A stretch of DNA of 64,000 nt from Arabidopsis thaliana. Its lineage: Eukaryota; Streptophyta; Magnoliopsida; Brassicales; Brassicaceae. Both the position numbers and the translations under genes were made by a program. The first letter of the stretch is position 1; each line of letters starts with the position of its first letter. The stretch spans positions 6,510,101 through 6,574,100 of the forward strand of contig NC_003074.8 in the NCBI RefSeq assembly GCF_000001735.4, given 5' to 3'. Below the pieces are notes generated by a model. The model ran no database searches. It saw only the letters and a program-made list of their open reading frames with translations, and was not told the origin of the DNA. Positions 24,066 to 35,017 of this stretch are shown here, one piece after another.

Positions 24066-25108
24066 AACGAGGCTATTTTATACGAAACCTTAAAAATGTC
24101 AAAACTCGGTTAGCAGTCAACAATCTTTTTTCATTTAATTAGGGTTTAACATTAGAGTGCGACGTCGGTGGTCGAATGAGAGAAAAGAAAGTGTGGAAAA
24201 AATGTTAGACATGTAAGTCGTCTATTTTTGAAAGAAAATCTAACCTAGTTCACGGAATGTGTGGTTAGCCCGACGTATTATATTACCACAACCACACACT
24301 GTATGCCTTGGCAACACATCTCAGTATTTTATATTAGAAGATTCAAATGGTCGTCTTCCTTCCTCACCAAAAACCATTGGAAAGTTTCCAATAACAATCG
24401 TGAGGGAGATTGTAATATGATTATCATTGAATTTTCTTCGTAGTCCCATTTATATTCTTGAATCAAAGTATCCATACAAACTTCCTTTTTTCGGATGCAT
24501 AGAAATATTTTCAGAGTCGACAAAAACAAAGAACTCTATTTTCTTTCTTTCGTCATCTCCCTTTTAACTGACTTGTGATATGAAGCCACTGAGCTTCCGT
24601 CAACTCTAAATGTCCGGTTTTATTGTGACCAGCTCTCAAGTATGATAATCCCTTGCCTTTATCCCTACAACAACAAGTTAAGAGTTGAAGAACATCTACT
24701 AGAATAGATTGCAGAAGAATATACAACAATGTTGTATTGCAAAATTAATAAGAAACTTACGGTAAGAAGAGGAGAATTCGGGTCGCAGCTAGATATTTTG
24801 GAAAACTAGAGTTAAGATATTTTGGGAATTTCGGAAAAGATCCAGAATATCCCCATGATTATTTCGATATACGTTATTGAGCAAGTCTTATTTCCGAAAT
24901 ACGAAGAAGCGGCCCGTCTTTCAAAATCTGTACCGATCATTAGTTAATTGTGAAACTAGTATTTGTTGGAACTCAATATTTGTATTTATATATCTTACTT
25001 ACTTAAAAATGTGGGAGAATTTTTTATACGACATCCTAAGAATGTCAAAACTTGGCTAGCTGTCAACAATCGTTTTCATTTAATTAAGGGTTTGACATTA
25101 GAGGCCGC
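24066..25108. repeat. Diverged ~97-bp direct repeat pair (24066-24163 and 25012-25108)
   Basis: Both copies contain, in the same order, ttttatacga, aatgtcaaaact, gtcaacaatc, catttaatta and a gggttt-acattagag stretch. By eye they are roughly 80% alike, separated by about 850 bp. They are not LTR-like in any way I can support. They may be parts of an eroded element or a local duplication. Confidence 0.6.
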
Positions 25109-26529
25109 ATCAGTTTTTTTATTTACAAGAAATTTCTATCGGAATCCCACGGTTTTTATTTTTGTTCACGAATCTCTCAATTAAATTTTAACATCTGTGA
25201 CAGAATAAAAAATAAATAATTTAAAATTCTCATATGATTAGAGAAGATCCCATATTAACCCATAGTCATCCAAAAATGTACTTTCCAAATCATCATTTTG
25301 TTTATTATCGTAATGAAAAGTCAATCGACATTAAAAGACCATTTTCCTTTATCGTAATGAAAGTCAATCAACTTGTATGAAATTTGGTTTCGGTTGCCCT
25401 CATTATTTTCGAAATTGAAAACACATAAGAAAAATGTTTTGCAACTCGTGCTCTTTTTGTCGGCGATTTGATCCGTACGTCTAGAAAAATTCATAATAAT
25501 AATACGTTTATTATTTCCTATACGTACGTATATCAGTATATGTATATTCGTCTCAAACCATCTGTTCAAACTTCTTTTAAATAAATATACTGATTTGATG
25601 ACATTGATAATGTGTTTAACTATAAGAAACTCCAAATTTATTTATACTAATACTATCAAATAATAAAAGTAAAATAAAACTGCAGCCTTCTTAAATGTAA
25701 CACATGCACTTTATACGTTATAGAAGATAAATTAGTTAGACCAAATATCTTGTTTTCTACGGTATTCGTGATATGTTATATGTTTTTCAAAATGATGGAG
25801 AAATTACGATAGAATGGTAACTAAAAAATCAACTCGCAAACAAAAATATAAGCCAAGTCACCCACTCAATCACACGTATAAATAAACCTTAAATTAAAAT
25901 AAATGTTATGACCTTACTATGGAGATTGTATCGATCACATTTCTTGAACACTTGATTTAAATTAAATAAAACAAAAGGTACGGGTTCATATATAGTCCTA
26001 AAAGGCGTTCCTTATCGTTCATGGAATGAGTCAGAAAAGTCAAAACATCTGGAAGAAAACTTTTTTCTTTCACATGTCGAAAGTGAAATAAAACTAATCA
26101 AAACAGAAAAAACCTAAGTAATAAAAATCAAGTTCCGCTTGGAGAATAGTGTTATCGTTACGTTACGTTTTGCAACGTGTGAAGATGATCAGCCGCCAAC
26201 ACAGCCACACACGCGTTATCTTGATTTTCTTATTCAACCAACTTCTAAAAATAAACCCGAATCTTCGTACGGACGCATCTCATGTTCAATTATTTTCACA
26301 TTGCTCTAACCATGCATGTAATTTACTCAAGGCTTTGTTTTGAGACCGTCTTTCTTTTCGGACGACCGTCCATCCATTACTCCTTTTAGTCTTTCATCAA
26401 CACTTTCTTATTTCCAAAGTTGCATATTAATTACATTATTAACTAATTAATACTAATATTCTTGATTAACACGGTCTCATGTGAAAACTGGCGCTGCCGG
26501 AATCTGACGGTCACGTCTTCAGTCTAAAA

Positions 26530-26590
26530 CGCCACGTGTCATTCACCCACGTCGTCCGTTCACCAACTTTTTTTCTCTATATATACAAAT
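26530..26590 (+). promoter_or_regulatory. G-box/ABRE and TATA box of the WD40 gene
   Basis: A CACGTG G-box in the ABRE context CACGTGTC lies at 26533-26540, with a second ACGT core at about 26549. TATATATA at 26578-26585 follows about 40 bp later, roughly 215 bp before the start codon. Spacing fits a bZIP/bHLH-responsive promoter; actual regulation is inferred. Confidence 0.6.
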
Positions 26591-26799
26591 CCAACATCCT
26601 CTTCTACACTCTTTATACATTTCAATATTTCTTACCAAATACATAAATTTTTCTCTCCAAATCCCAAGAAATAAAATTTCGAATTTCTTCCCTCAAAAAA
26701 ATCTCCACACGTCAAGGAAATTAAAACCCCATAAATTCCTTGCCAATAAAACCTTCCAACTACTCAAGTTAATTTTCTGTAGTGTATAATCTTGAAAAT

Positions 26800-28221
26800 A
26801 TGGTAATAGCTACAGAAACCACCAGTAGTAGTCATCACCGGAGACTCACTTTCGCCTCCTTCTTAAACTCCGATCCCGCCGCTGACGAAGAAGAACAGAG
26901 TCATGGTGTTGATGATATCATCAATCCCAGTAGTAGCAACAAAAACATCAACAAGGATGTCCATCATAATTACCGACAAAGTCAAAGCAATGCTTCGACA
27001 ACTAGCGGTGAGTCGTCTCCTAATCAAGTTCTATCGCCATGGAACCAAACCTACTCTCCGTACTACACCGACACAACAAACACTCCATCGATGTCTCCCT
27101 CACCGTGGAACCAAACTTACTCTCCGTACTACAAGTCTCCTTGGATCTACCAGACCCGAAACATTGATGATGATACCGACAACGGTTTGATCGGTACAAT
27201 CGTGAGACAAGACGGTCATGTCTACTCGTTGGCTGCTTCTGGAGATCTTTTATTCACTGGATCCGATTCCAAGAACATTCGTGTTTGGAAAGATCTCAAG
27301 GATCACACAGGCTTTAAATCAACCAGTGGATTAGTTAAAGCGATTGTGATAACCGGAGATAACCGGATTTTCACCGGTCATCAAGACGGTAAAATTCGGG
27401 TCTGGAGAGGTTCTAAAAGAAGAACCGGAGGTTATTCACGAATCGGAAGCTTGCCGACGTTGAAAGAGTTTTTGACGAAATCAGTGAATCCAAAGAACTA
27501 CGTCGAGGTTCGTCGTCGGAAAAATGTTCTCAAGATTCGTCATTACGACGCCGTTTCGTGTCTTAGCTTGAACGAAGAGCTCGGTTTACTCTACTCCGGT
27601 TCGTGGGACAAGACTCTCAAAGTTTGGAGATTATCTGATTCAAAATGTCTTGAATCGATTCAAGCTCACGACGACGCGATCAACACGGTGGCTGCTGGTT
27701 TCGACGATTTGCTATTCACCGGATCCGCCGACGGAACTTTGAAAGTGTGGAAACGTGAGCTTCAAGGCAAAGGGACGAAGCATTTTCTTGTTAATGTGTT
27801 GATGAAGCAAGAGAACGCTGTAACGGCGTTAGCGGTTAATATAACGGCGGCTGTTGTTTACTGTGGTTCTTCTGACGGTACCGTTAATTTCTGGGAAGGA
27901 CAGAAGTATCTCTCTCACGGTGGAACTCTCCGCGGCCATCGTTTGGCGGTGCTCTGCCTTGCCGCCGCCGGAAGTCTGGTTTTAAGCGGCGGAGCGGATA
28001 AGAACATTTGCGTGTGGAGGAGAAACGGTGATGGTAGCCACTCGTGTCTCTCGGTATTGATGGACCACGTGGGACCTGTCAAGTGTTTGACGGCGGTGGA
28101 AGATGACGGCGAAGGCCACAGAGAGAAAGGAGATCAGAAATGGATAGTGTACAGTGGGAGCTTGGACAAATCGGTTAAAGTGTGGCGCGTGACGGAGTCG
28201 GCGTCTACGGTTATTGGCTGA
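26800..28221 (+). CDS. WD40-repeat protein, JINGUBANG-like
   Basis: A single exon of 473 residues starting at [11 protein letters not shown]; an upstream in-frame gtg at 26782 is not a plausible plant start. A Ser/Asn-rich N-terminus (about 130 residues, with two similar [11 protein letters not shown] segments) precedes seven WD40 repeats. These are seen as [99 protein letters not shown] and [14 protein letters not shown] cores. A seven-bladed beta-propeller scaffold is expected. The family includes Arabidopsis JINGUBANG, a negative regulator of pollen germination; this paralogue's role is not known to me. Recalled locus AT3G18950. Confidence 0.92.
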   Translation: MVIATETTSSSHHRRLTFASFLNSDPAADEEEQSHGVDDIINPSSSNKNINKDVHHNYRQSQSNASTTSGESSPNQVLSPWNQTYSPYYTDTTNTPSMSPSPWNQTYSPYYKSPWIYQTRNIDDDTDNGLIGTIVRQDGHVYSLAASGDLLFTGSDSKNIRVWKDLKDHTGFKSTSGLVKAIVITGDNRIFTGHQDGKIRVWRGSKRRTGGYSRIGSLPTLKEFLTKSVNPKNYVEVRRRKNVLKIRHYDAVSCLSLNEELGLLYSGSWDKTLKVWRLSDSKCLESIQAHDDAINTVAAGFDDLLFTGSADGTLKVWKRELQGKGTKHFLVNVLMKQENAVTALAVNITAAVVYCGSSDGTVNFWEGQKYLSHGGTLRGHRLAVLCLAAAGSLVLSGGADKNICVWRRNGDGSHSCLSVLMDHVGPVKCLTAVEDDGEGHREKGDQKWIVYSGSLDKSVKVWRVTESASTVIG

Positions 28222-30530
28222 GATATGCTTGAGGAGAAGTGTACACGCGCCGCCGCCGCCTTAAGCGCGTGGTGAATGGTGATGCGGACTATGAAACAGA
28301 AGAATGTTCCGCGGCCCATGTGATCCCTGCCGTTGTTGTCAAGGCAAGTTTTTATGGCCGGCTAAAAGAAGCATTTCATACAACCAATAGGGAACTGCCA
28401 TGTCGTGAAAGTATCTAACTGATTTAGAAAGTTCTTCTAGTTTATTCGATCTTCTTTGTAAAGAGTAACTGCACATATTTGAGTTACGTTTTAGACAATA
28501 TTGTTTCATTGTATTAAATCATTTTATTTATATCTTATTTTATGGAATTTTAATACTCAGCTTTTGTTATTTTACCATTAATCTTTTACAAGAGAAAAAT
28601 GGAATTGAAGACTTGTAATACTTACGTTTATAGGTTGATTTGTTGAAAAGAAAGAAGTCGTTGAAAAATGGGATGCTAAAACTTTTATGGTGTTTTCATG
28701 AACTTATGTGAAAAGTTTCACTTTCGTGGGATTAAGAAGTTTGGTGCACATTTATACATGTATGAATGCGCATTGACATCCAAACACTCCCTTATTATTT
28801 CTAATAAATTTTAAATTAATAATAGATCTTGGTTTCAAGATATTAATTACAAGTACAGTATCAGACAAATTTGTTTTTCCAGAAGTATAAATACAATCAG
28901 TTGTTCTTGCCGTATGATTGGTTGCATTAGTATTCGCTCTGAAAATATGACCATTGTTAGTCATGACTCGTAAGTCTAAGTAATAAATTGTAACATTTTT
29001 TTTTTTTTTTTTTGTAACATTACCTTATATGATTACAGAAAGAAACAAAATTCATGGACGAATGTACGAGAATGTGAACAGATTATTATTTAGAGGCTAA
29101 TAAATGGTCCTATAGACTATAGTATACAAATGATCAATGACTAAACCTATAAGGCTATAACCAATACTCGTTGCTTTTGCAAAAAAATCCAAAAAACTGA
29201 TAAACCACATCAAACCTATAAACCTAAACAAAGTACCACATAGATAGATCATGTATAGCTAGCTAAATGAGAGACCTCATGAGTTTTTGGGTTATTTCAT
29301 ATTGATCTAGTAGGAAAACTAATTAATAAGAAATTTATATAAGATGAAATATGTTCGTATGTTAGGTTGATTTGTTGGTTCAGACGTTCAGTTTGTTGGA
29401 AAAAGAATTAGCCACTGGAAAAACGGAGAGGATTGTAATATTCTATTTTTTTGTCTTCAAGAACGTAAGTAAAAAGTCTTCTTTTTCGTTGGATATATGT
29501 ATTGCTATTTCTACACATTGACATTTGACATATAGACATGCACACACCACCCTTCTGTTCATATTTTCAAATAGCACGAAAAGCTGATAAATCTTGATCT
29601 ATTAAGCAATTTAGAAGTTTAAGAGTTTGGTTAATTAGTTCTAAATTGTAAAATTCATAATGATAATTTTAATGACAATGAAGTTCCTAAATTTAAGTAG
29701 TAGAAATATGCTTTGATTCGTAGAAAAGAATCTCTGTAGATTGCTTTTATGTGTATTAACCCAACTATATTAACAATGACGATGTCTACAGATTTTCACT
29801 ATAAAATTTTATTTGTCATTTTTAGTGTGTGTTTTTTTTTGTTCTCACGAGCATTTGCAGTTTAGTATTATAAAATATTTGACTGAAAGATTGTTATGTT
29901 TTGTACCCAAACAATAATATTTTTATATATAATTAAATCTATTCCGACAATTTTTTTTTGTCTAATCTATTTTTTAGGTTTAAGACTATCAGTTTGTAGA
30001 ACAGTTGTTTCACGACTAAGTAAGAAAGGTGCATATATATAGCGACTCATCAATACATAAAGATGATTTACTTTCATGAATAGTAATCTAAATCCCAAAA
30101 GGAAATCGATTAGAGGCTCGGACTTTGGTTAATAGGAAAACATTTTTGAAAGACACATTGACATTCGGTTCAAATCCGGTTTCCACGCGCCGTTTATATA
30201 ACTAAACGCAACATATATCTGAAAATAATTTGAATTGGGTATGGTCTCTGTGTTTTTCTCTTAATTAAGGATACAACAACAAACAACGACGTTAATTATT
30301 GTGCGCCACAGTAGTTAGGCAAATCCCCAGTAGTTTCTTGTTCATTTGAATTTAATTAATTAAGAATGATTAAACCCATAATCTTGACTATTTTATTATT
30401 CAATGCTATAATTGTTATATATATGGTAGACTATTATATATAGGTCTTGTTAAGTTAATCATAAATTTTCATAACTCACAGCCTCAAAAATATTAGGATA
30501 TTTATAGTTTTGTCTTGAGGATTAATGTAA
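28222..30530. other. AT-rich spacer
   Basis: It begins with the WD40 gene 3' UTR. Two segments at about 28632-28780 and 29364-29530 share scattered blocks (aggttgatttgttg, ttcgt-ggat, cattgacat) and may be an old duplication. A poly-T run lies at about 28998-29014. No gene recognised. Confidence 0.5.
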
Positions 30531-30615
30531 CCGACCTTAGCTCAGTTGGTAGAGCGGAAGACTGTAGGCGTTGCAGATAATCTTTAGGTCGCTGGTTCGA
30601 TTCCGGCAGGTCGGA
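30531..30615 (+). tRNA. tRNA-Tyr (GTA) with 12-nt intron
   Basis: 85 nt. The acceptor stem pairs ccgacct with aggtcgg, the D arm reads gctcagttggtagagc and the T arm reads gctggttcgattccggc. The anticodon stem gaaga/tcttt closes the loop ctGTAg...a. Removing a 12-nt intron (gcgttgcagata) one base after the anticodon leaves a normal 73-nt tRNA. Plant nuclear tRNA-Tyr genes characteristically carry such an intron. The A box (tagctcagttgg) and B box (ggttcgattcc) are intact. Confidence 0.96.
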
Positions 30616-30628
30616 TTTTTTTTTTTTC
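30616..30628 (+). terminator. Pol III T-run terminator of the tRNA-Tyr
   Basis: An unbroken run of T begins immediately after the tRNA 3' end, as expected for RNA polymerase III termination. Confidence 0.85.
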
Positions 30629-30830
30629 TTTTTTTCTTTTCAACTTTAAAGATAAAACCCAGCCCATATTAAGGCTTTTAGTTCAAAAAACCTAGAGCAG
30701 CCGTTTATAATTAAATAAAATCAATAAATGACTCCACATGCAAGATTCTCATTTGAGACAGAAACTCTCCAAAGCGGCACAGCTTCAGCGGCGATTTGGA
30801 GACCCAAAAGCTAAGTGGCATTGGGCCAAA

Positions 30831-30944
30831 CACAACCGAAGCCTATTTGTTCAAAACACAACCGAAGCCTATTTGTTCAAAACACAACCGAAGCCTATTT
30901 GTTCAAAACACAACCGAAGCCTATTTGTTCAAAACACAACCGAA
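30831..30944. repeat. 26-bp minisatellite, about 4.4 copies
   Basis: The unit begins cacaaccgaagcctatttgt and ends tcaaaa. Copies start at 30831, 30857, 30883 and 30909, with a partial fifth at 30935, all identical as read. Since 26 is not a multiple of three, the open frames across it cycle through all three phases of the unit. This explains two overlapping spurious ORFs and argues against coding. Confidence 0.92.
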
Positions 30945-30968
30945 CAAAAAAAACTAAAATGTTAAAAA

Positions 30969-31028
30969 GAAAGCTTCAAGGCAACTTCCTCAAAAGGAGA
31001 AAGCTTCAAGGCAAATTCCCCAAAAGAT
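30969..31028. repeat. 30-bp tandem duplication
   Basis: Two copies of a unit beginning gaaagcttcaaggcaa start at 30969 and 30999, with a few differences in the second half. They lie just beyond the 26-bp minisatellite. Confidence 0.8.
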
Positions 31029-31197
31029 TTAGCTGACTATCAGGTTTGAATGTTTATAATATGATGTAGAAAGCTCAACCTAATGCATCTAGCATAAATA
31101 AGGACATCACTTAATCCAAAACCTTCAAAGAGATGGAATAATAATCAAAATAAAAACTTATAAGCCTAAACAAATATTCGAAAATTCATTTTAAAAC

Positions 31198-31925
31198 ATG
31201 GGAACCTTCTTAGGATATTTTGTGCCTGGTCTCTCACTTGCACTTCTCGGTCTCTGGCATGTAATCAATACCATACAATCTTACTCTCTAAATTCCCCAA
31301 ACCAAAATTTCACCTCATGATTCTGGTTCCCTTTCCCGTATAACAAAAAACTCAAACATCTCGAGCTCATCGTCATTATCATTGTTACTTTCTTATCCAT
31401 TTTCCTCCTAAACTCAGATTTCCCTTTCCTTAAATTATCGTCTTTCAAACCGGAAATCAAACACATCTGCATAGTCTTCCAACTCATTTCGTTTGCGTCT
31501 TCCACTCTCATCTTTGACGTAATAAATCCTCCCGATAAGGATATATACCGGTTTCATCGGGCTTCATGCAACATTGGTTTTCATGCAAGAAGTACTCTTC
31601 TTTCTTGATTCTCACTCCACTGATCACTTAGGTCTTGAAGGCCAGTACCATGTCCTCCTCGAATTCGCTGCCTTCGTCTCCTTCTCTTCAGCTCTTGCGT
31701 CGACCATTTACCCTAAATCTTTTTATGCGTCTCTTGTGTTCTCGGCCTCGCTCATGTTTCAAGGATGCTGGTTCTTGAACATGGGGTTAATGTTTTTAGA
31801 TCCAAATTATGTCCATATAGGGGTTGCTTGAGAACCACGACCGATACACCAAGAAGTAACAACAGTACTATTGTTGATCATAGTGGGCTGGTTTGAGAGT
31901 CTCCTTGTACAGAAATTATGGCACA
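31198..31925 (+). pseudogene. Decayed DUF716 (TMEM45-like) membrane protein gene
   Basis: From the ATG at 31198 the frame reads MGTFLGYFVPGLSLALLGLWH, a typical DUF716 N-terminus. A TGA then interrupts it, after which the same frame resumes as FWFPFPYNKKLKHLELIVII and continues with membrane-like sequence to a stop near 31603. The homology shifts to another frame at about 31590 (VLFFLDSHSTDHLGLEGQYH, then ASTIYPKSFYASLVF and MFQGCWFLNMGLMFLDP). It ends in scrambled sequence after 31830. Family members are plant membrane proteins of about 280 residues with six or so helices. With at least one internal stop, one frameshift and a damaged end, this copy is non-functional. Confidence 0.8.
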
Positions 31926-32517
31926 AGCGTTAGCGAATCTTCAGTTTAGCTGGATTTTATCAGCTATATTGATTTTTACATTTGTATTCTCTCTCAAAAG
32001 TTTCGGGGAAAGTCGCCGTGTTTCCCAATTGCCGGTCGTCAACGTTAGAATACGAACGTAATTTTCGACGAGGAGGTGATCGTTCTACTGTCGTGGAAGC
32101 CTCGACGAATCCTTTTCGAGAATATATTTCGTCTCGTTTATATTAATGTTGTAATAGTATAGAAAATATATTTTGTTATCGGTAGGTAAGCTTTTACTAT
32201 TTGATGTAACTAGCCTTTGATTGTTATGACATGTAGCAACGAATTATACATTGGTTATTGATAAAAGCGTATTTCCATGATATTTTTTTTAATTTATATA
32301 CAAGGTTTATACTGGTATAACTTCAATAATGGTAAGACTTATCTTTTGACTAGAGAACTGTATAAAATGAGTCTTGGAAAACGACATAGAGTTAAAGCAA
32401 CTTTGTCACTCTTGTCAGATAAAAACTTATCGGTTTCTCTTTTCCGGCTTTAACTCTCCACTCATCACTCTCCACTCTCAATTTTCACCTTCTCTTCTCT
32501 GAACAAGGCAAACAAAA
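31926..32517. other. Spacer and promoter of the B3 gene
   Basis: AT-rich. The last ~100 bp are CT-rich (ctctccactcatcactctccactctc), as in many plant 5' UTRs. No gene seen. Confidence 0.5.
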
Positions 32518-33468
32518 ATGGTTACAACCCAAAACACGAAGGCCAGAGTCACCTCCGTCTCTCACCGCCGATCACAGCAAGATCCTGAGTCGCCGGTGAA
32601 GAAGTTCTTCAAGTTGGTCTTACCTTCAACGATGAAGGATAAGATGATGGTAATTACTTAACACTTAGAAAAAACTTGAAATAAAGTGTTTGCATGTGTG
32701 TTGTTATCCCTGTTTCAATTTCTAGGGACTATATCTGAAGATTCACTAAACAGTGTCCATTTCTTTTGTTTTATCTTGGACTAGAGATCTAAAAGGGATA
32801 CACTAATCTGATCATTTGTTCTTAAGAAATGTAGAGAATTTAAGATCTGACATTTTGTTACTTGTTTCTGAAAATCTCATTATGTTGAATAACTTTGAGC
32901 AGAAGATTCCGCCAAGATTCGTGAAGCTACAAGGGTCTAAACTCTCAGAGGTTGTTACATTAGAGACTCCTGCGGGTTTCAAGCGTTCCATTAAGCTCAA
33001 ACGGATCGGTGAAGAGATTTGGTTCCATGAGGGTTGGAGTGAGTTTGCAGAGGCTCATTCCATCGAGGAAGGCCACTTTCTCTTGTTCGAATACAAGGAG
33101 AATTCGAGTTTCCGTGTAATAATCTTCAATGTTTCGGCTTGCGAGACCAAATATCCACTGGATGCAGTTCATATCATTGACAGCGACGATGATATAATCG
33201 ATATTACAGGCAAAGAGTTTGTTGGAACTCAAGGTACAAGGAAGAATAATCAATCTGTTAATGGTGGTGATACAGAGCACAAATCCAAGAAGAGATCAAG
33301 AGACATCGAACTTGACAAGATTCTACACGGTAAGAAGACTTTGTTCTTAATATAGATTAAGAAGATTGGGATCTGAATATTTTTAATCTATGTGTAGATC
33401 TTGATGTGATGAATCCAATGCATGTGCTTAAAGAAGAAGAAGAAGACAAGAGAGTCTTCAGGGGATAA
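32518..33468 (+). CDS. B3-domain DNA-binding protein (REM-like)
   Basis: Three exons (32518-32649, 32903-33329, 33398-33468) give 209 residues. One B3 domain spans about residues 27-125, opening [22 protein letters not shown] and containing [38 protein letters not shown]. An Asp-rich linker (DSDDDIID) and a Lys/Arg-rich stretch ([13 protein letters not shown]) follow, the latter a probable nuclear signal. It resembles the first B3 domain of VRN1 about 6 kb downstream (both have IWF-x-GW-x-EF and YSI/HSI-x-x-G), so the two may be products of an old local duplication. Targets are unknown. Recalled locus AT3G18960. Confidence 0.92.
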
Positions 33469-33598
33469 CAGAGCTTTTAACAGAACCGAGACCTGCAAGT
33501 TTATTTGTTGTGTAATGTTAATTAATGACTTGATGAAACTAAAAAACTTTCATTGCAAAATGAGTAGTGTTTTGAATCCTGACCTGTAACAAGCTATG

Positions 33599-35017
33599 TT
33601 AAACAAAACTGTAACCAGGTCTTGTTTTGATTCTTCTTTCTTTCATCTCCTTCCTCAGCTTCTCTACCTCTACCCATTTCCCTTTATGAGCTAACACATT
33701 CGATAAAGCGACATAATCTTCGCACTCAGAACCCGAAAGCTTCTCGTCCTCTCGTTCTATCTCGAGAAGAGCCTTTCCGATCTCTTCACCCATTACAGTC
33801 TCTCCATAAATGCTGCAGGCATTGCAGAGGCTTCTTAACAAGATAGCGTCAGGCTTTATAGGCATAGCTAATATAAACTGATAAGCCTCTTGTATCCGCC
33901 CTGCCTTACCAAGAAGATCTACTATGCAACCATAGTGTTCGATAACCGGTGTGACACCAAATCTTGTCTTCATGCTCTTGAACAGCTCGATTCCTTCTTC
34001 AACAAGACCTATATGACGATAAGCCGAAAGCAAGCTAGTGAAAGTTATTTCGTTTGGTTTGATCCCAGATTCCGCCATTCGGTTTAGAAGATTCGGTGTT
34101 TCGTTTCCTCTACCGTTGAGAGCTAGCCCCGTTGCCATTGAAGTCCATGTAAAGACATTTTTCACTTTCATTAGCTCGAACACGGAGAATGCGTTGTTCA
34201 AGCAGCCGCATTTTGAGTACATGTCGACAAGTGCAGTACCGATAAAGACATCAACTTCGGGTGTGAACCCGAGCTTTTCTATGTAACCATGAACGAGAGA
34301 ACCAATTTCGAGCAAACCCGTCTGAGAAATGGCTGAAAGAACACAAACCATGGTTGTATCAGTAGGTCTAACTCCACTACCACAGCAAGAGAATCTCCTA
34401 AACAAAACCATAGCCTTTCTCGCATTGTGATTGCCTTTATCCTTATGTGAACAATATCCACCTATCATTGCGTTCCATGTAACAGAGGTTCTCTCAGGCA
34501 TTTCGTCAAACACCTTCCTTGCATAACGTAAATCTCCATTCTTAGCGTAGAAATGGAGTAAAGTGGTTCCAATCAATTCAGATTCATATAGAAAGCCAAG
34601 CTTTTTCACCATCCCATGAACAATTCTACCAACCCGTAACGCCGACGACGAAGCTGACCTAGCACAAGCGCCAAGGACGAAGACAAAAGTGCGCTCATTG
34701 AGATAAAGCAACGAACTTTTTGATGCATAATTGGCAAAAATCCGAATCGAGTCCTCTGGTTTGCTACATTTAAGCAATGTGTTGAAGAGAAACTTATCAG
34801 GATGACCAAATCGAGGAAACACTAGTAAATGAGCAAGCTTTGAGCTGCTTTCGGTTGATGGCTTTGAACAGTAATGGCCTATGAGTTTGCCAAATAGAGA
34901 ATTATCATGGCAGCCATTGATGACTAATTGAGCATGGATTTGCTTAGCTTGAATTAGGGTTTTCGAATTCTGTTGCAACAAGGACAAAAATCTTGGTCCT
35001 GGAAAAACAGAGCTCAT
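33599..35017 (-). CDS. MEF20: MEF20, mitochondrial E-class PPR RNA-editing factor
   Basis: A single exon of 472 residues from the ATG at 35017. It contains PLS-type pentatricopeptide repeats: RKVFDEMPERTSVTWNAMIGGY, VDMYSKCGCLNNAFSVFELM, IKPNEITFTSLLSAYRHIGLVEEGIELFKSM and EHYGCIVDLLGKAGRIQEA are clear units. A C-terminal E domain follows, ending RREIKTRPGYSFV-like; there is no DYW domain. The N-terminus is compatible with a mitochondrial presequence. Such proteins bind a specific RNA sequence and recruit a C-to-U deaminase; MEF20 is recalled as needed for an rps4 editing site. Its upstream region carries a telo-box (aaaccctaa) and TATA-like sequence within the repeat copy at 35152-35384. The 33469-33598 gap to the convergent B3 gene is only 130 bp. 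Confidence 0.93.
   Translation of the reverse strand: MSSVFPGPRFLSLLQQNSKTLIQAKQIHAQLVINGCHDNSLFGKLIGHYCSKPSTESSSKLAHLLVFPRFGHPDKFLFNTLLKCSKPEDSIRIFANYASKSSLLYLNERTFVFVLGACARSASSSALRVGRIVHGMVKKLGFLYESELIGTTLLHFYAKNGDLRYARKVFDEMPERTSVTWNAMIGGYCSHKDKGNHNARKAMVLFRRFSCCGSGVRPTDTTMVCVLSAISQTGLLEIGSLVHGYIEKLGFTPEVDVFIGTALVDMYSKCGCLNNAFSVFELMKVKNVFTWTSMATGLALNGRGNETPNLLNRMAESGIKPNEITFTSLLSAYRHIGLVEEGIELFKSMKTRFGVTPVIEHYGCIVDLLGKAGRIQEAYQFILAMPIKPDAILLRSLCNACSIYGETVMGEEIGKALLEIEREDEKLSGSECEDYVALSNVLAHKGKWVEVEKLRKEMKERRIKTRPGYSFV

Larger units (their letters stand above)
18951..26799. other. Large AT-rich spacer without a supported gene
   Basis: Nearly 8 kb. The left end is the PAC2 promoter and the right ~270 bp the WD40 gene promoter. 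Between them, open frames are short and show no known domain. I can support one MITE (22518-22771), a diverged direct repeat pair (24066-24163 and 25012-25108) and patchy transposon-like sequence around 19390-19870. Such a span is unusual for this otherwise gene-dense region and probably contains older, eroded insertions. Confidence 0.55.

Noticed and set aside
24261-25635. Short frames in the spacer near the diverged repeats
   Set aside because: No similarity to known proteins, no splice-consistent extension and high AT content.
30831-30944. Regularly spaced identical repeats resembling a CRISPR array
   Set aside because: The copies are contiguous without spacers, in a plant nuclear context; it is a minisatellite.
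30738-31036. Two overlapping plus-strand frames with repeated NRSLFVQNTTEAYLF-type sequence
   Set aside because: Generated by the 26-bp minisatellite, whose unit is not a multiple of three.
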